Below are positions 62,516-64,000 of a DNA stretch of 64,000 bases, in pieces; the first letter of the stretch is position 1; the number at the start of each line of letters is the position of its first letter. A program made the position numbers and the translations under genes. This stretch comes from DATLNF01 sp963765815 (lineage in GTDB: Bacteria > Actinomycetota > Actinomycetes > BP-191). Below the pieces are notes generated by a model, which had not been told where the DNA came from, did not search any database, and saw nothing but the letters and a program-made list of their open reading frames with translations. The stretch is taken from assembly GCA_963765815.1 (NCBI GenBank), contig CAVXXT010000007.1, positions 677,162 to 741,161 on the forward strand. The letters run 5' to 3'.

Positions 62516-63464
62516 CGGCCCGACACCGTCATCCGGCCCGCCGAGCCCGGGGGCCATCAGCGCGACGATCCGCTCGAGGTCGTCGACCGACGCGAACTCG
62601 ATCACGACCTTGCCCTTGCGCCGCCCGAGGGCGACGCTCACCCGGGTCTCGAAGTGGTCGGCGAGCCGCTCGGCGAGCCCGGCGACCGCCGGAGCGAGCA
62701 GGCGGGGACGCCGGGCGGCACGGGCCGCCGGCTCCGACGGCGCTCCCGCGGCGGCGAGGTGCACCGCCTCCTCGACCGCCCGCACGCTCATCCCCTCCGC
62801 GACGATGCGGGCGGCGAGCTCCTCCTGCCGCGCGGCGTCGTCCAGGCCGAGCAGCGCGCGCGCATGACCGGCCGACAGCACGCCCGCGGCGACCCGGCGC
62901 TGCACGGCCGGGGGCAGGTTGAGCAGCCGGATGGTGTTGGTGACCTGGGACCGGGAGCGGCCGATCCGCGCCGCCAGCTCCTCATGGGTGGCGCCGAAGT
63001 CGGCGAGCAGCTGCGCGTACGCCGCAGCCTCCTCCAGCGGGTTGAGCGCCTGGCGGTGCAGGTTCTCCAGCAGGGCGTCGCGCAGCCGGTCGGCCTCCGC
63101 GGTCTCCCGGACGATCGCCGGGATCGCGGTGTAGCCGGCCGCCTGGGCGGCCCGCCAGCGGCGCTCCCCCATGACCAGCTCGAACCGGCCGTCGGCGAGC
63201 GGCCGCACGACCACCGGCTGCAGCAGGCCGACCTCGCGGATGCTCACCACCAGCTCGTCGAGCGCCTCCGGGTCGAAGTGCTGGCGCGGCTGCCGCGGGT
63301 TGGGCACGACCGCCTCGACCGGGATCTCCCGGAAGTACGCCCGCGCCGACGCGGGCGTCGGGCGTGGCGTCGGCGACGTCCGGCGCGGCGTCGGTGCCGT
63401 CGGCCGGCGCCGACGGGATCAGCGCGCCGAGGCCGCGGCCCAGCCCGCCCTTGCGCTGCTTCAC
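62501..63464 (-). CDS. parB: Chromosome-partition protein ParB (one frame break)
   Basis: A DNA-binding CTPase that loads at parS sites and recruits SMC. The N-terminus KQRKGGLGRGLGALIPSAPA is typical; the ParB/Srx domain has VPNPRQPRQHFDPEALDELV and the nucleotide motif MGERRWRAAQAAGY; the helix-turn-helix is HEELAARIGRSRSQVTNTIR. The C-terminal dimer domain follows. One extra base at about 63345 separates the N-terminal 40 residues from the rest. The corrected product is 320 residues. GTG 63464 overlaps the parA stop. Confidence 0.94.
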
Positions 63465-64000
63465 GCGCTCTCCCCCTCGGCCGGCGCGGGCTCGCCCCGG
63501 TCGGCCAGCTCCCGTGCGGCGTCGTGGTAGGCCTGCGCGCCGCGTGACTCGGCGTCGTAGGTGAGCACGGTCTGGCCGAAGCCGGGCGCCTCCGAGATCC
63601 GCACGCTGCGCGGCACCATCGCGGTGAGCACCTTGTCCCCGAAGTGCGCCCGGACGTCGGCCACGACCTGCTCGGCCAGCCGGGTCCGGGCGTCGTACAT
63701 GGTGAGCAGGATCGCCGACACCCGCAGCGCCGGGTTGAGGTGGTCGCGGACCAGGTCGACGTTGCGCATCAGCTGGCCGAGTCCCTCCAGCGCGTAGTAC
63801 TCGCACTGGATCGGGATGAGGATCTCCTCGGCGGCCACCAGCGCGTTGACGGTGAGCAGGCCGAGCGACGGCGGGCAGTCGAGCAGGACGTAGTCGAACT
63901 GCTGGGTGACCGCGGCCAGCGCCCGCTCCAGTCGGGTCTCCCGAGCGACCATCGCGACCAGCTCGATCTCCGCGCCGGCCAGGTCGATCGTGGCCGGCGC
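63461..64000 (-). CDS. parA: Chromosome-partition ATPase ParA (partial)
   Basis: The C-terminal 179 residues of a ParA/Soj Walker-type ATPase; the start is beyond the window. Walker A' is FDYVLLDCPPSLGLLTVNAL, LIPIQCEYYALEGLGQLMRN is the conserved middle, and the ending PRSVRISEAPGFGQTVLTYD is typical of chromosomal ParA. The visible N-terminal edge (ATIDLAGAEIELV) also fits. It is coupled to parB by GTGA and so placed near the origin. Confidence 0.96.
   Translation of the reverse strand, partial: APATIDLAGAEIELVAMVARETRLERALAAVTQQFDYVLLDCPPSLGLLTVNALVAAEEILIPIQCEYYALEGLGQLMRNVDLVRDHLNPALRVSAILLTMYDARTRLAEQVVADVRAHFGDKVLTAMVPRSVRISEAPGFGQTVLTYDAESRGAQAYHDAARELADRGEPAPAEGESA

Noticed and set aside
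62501..64000. parS site near parAB
   Set aside because: I found no copy of the 16-bp parS palindrome (TGTTTCACGTGAAACA) or a near match in the visible part.
1..64000. CRISPR arrays, insertion sequences, tRNA or rRNA genes
   Set aside because: No spaced short repeats, transposase motifs or clover-leaf sequences were recognised in any intergenic region. The only tandem repeat outside genes is the 54-bp pair at 20381.

Overview
The window is a high-GC chromosomal segment of an actinomycete (Actinomycetota). Gene starts are often GTG or TTG, stop/start overlaps of the ATGA or GTGA type are common, and the gene order is the conserved actinobacterial block near the replication origin. From right to left it carries parA, parB, cwlM, trxA, trxB, anti-sigma factor, sigM, pseudokinase, murJ, a DUF6049 gene, NUDIX and pcnA. 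It then continues through MFS, ino1, padR, DUF5318, ponA, a GT87 gene, rpsF, ssb, rpsR, rplI and dnaB. The layout resembles the Streptomyces arrangement, in which both halves lie on one side, more than the Mycobacterium arrangement, in which oriC separates them. Genus and species cannot be read from the sequence alone.

Region 1 (1-10.5 kb) is accessory metabolism. It has a complete sugar-type ABC importer whose second permease gene is separated from the other three components by an opposing SigE-family sigma factor and its membrane partner. It also has a 25-residue membrane peptide, a Leu-type solute-binding lipoprotein, a COG4315-type lipoprotein, a TetR-glyoxalase-metallohydrolase operon and a GNAT gene. 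Region 2 (10.5-18.8 kb) is the replication and ribosome block. dnaB holds two inteins, one mini and one with a LAGLIDADG endonuclease. A sigma/anti-sigma pair and an exported protein sit between dnaB and the rplI-rpsR-ssb-rpsF operon, and a cupredoxin follows. Region 3 (18.8-23.1 kb) has an aldehyde dehydrogenase, a duplicated 54-bp palindromic repeat and three tandem paralogous PKD-like membrane-anchored proteins.

Region 4 (23.1-34.7 kb) is envelope-related: an AP endonuclease, a PGRP amidase, a GtrA/GT2/membrane glycosylation operon, a GT87 transferase and penicillin-binding protein PonA, then a padR-ino1 operon with a visible promoter, a PadR-type palindrome and a strong terminator. Region 5 (34.7-41.6 kb) has a Val/Pro/Thr repeat surface protein, a Leu/Val-type dehydrogenase, an MFS carrier, a FecR-like protein, the CCA-adding enzyme and a YbaK-type protein. 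Region 6 (41.6-53.3 kb) is the NUDIX-DUF6049-MurJ train, a small membrane protein, a c-di-AMP (ydaO) riboswitch controlling an NlpC/P60 hydrolase, a receptor-like pseudokinase, sigM with its anti-sigma factor, trxB and trxA. Region 7 (53.3-64 kb) has a surface-protein/diguanylate-cyclase operon, cwlM, a GNAT gene, an aminotransferase, a D-Ala-D-Ala-ligase-like gene, parB and partial parA.

A caution applies to the whole annotation. Several indispensable genes (rplI, rpsR, ssb, rpsF, parB), the aldehyde dehydrogenase, the aminotransferase and the ligase carry one or many single-base frame breaks, although their protein sequences are intact on both sides. These breaks cluster at about 16.2-20.3 kb and 60.6-63.4 kb. 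They look like uncorrected sequencing errors, so I give the joined gene spans rather than calling pseudogenes.
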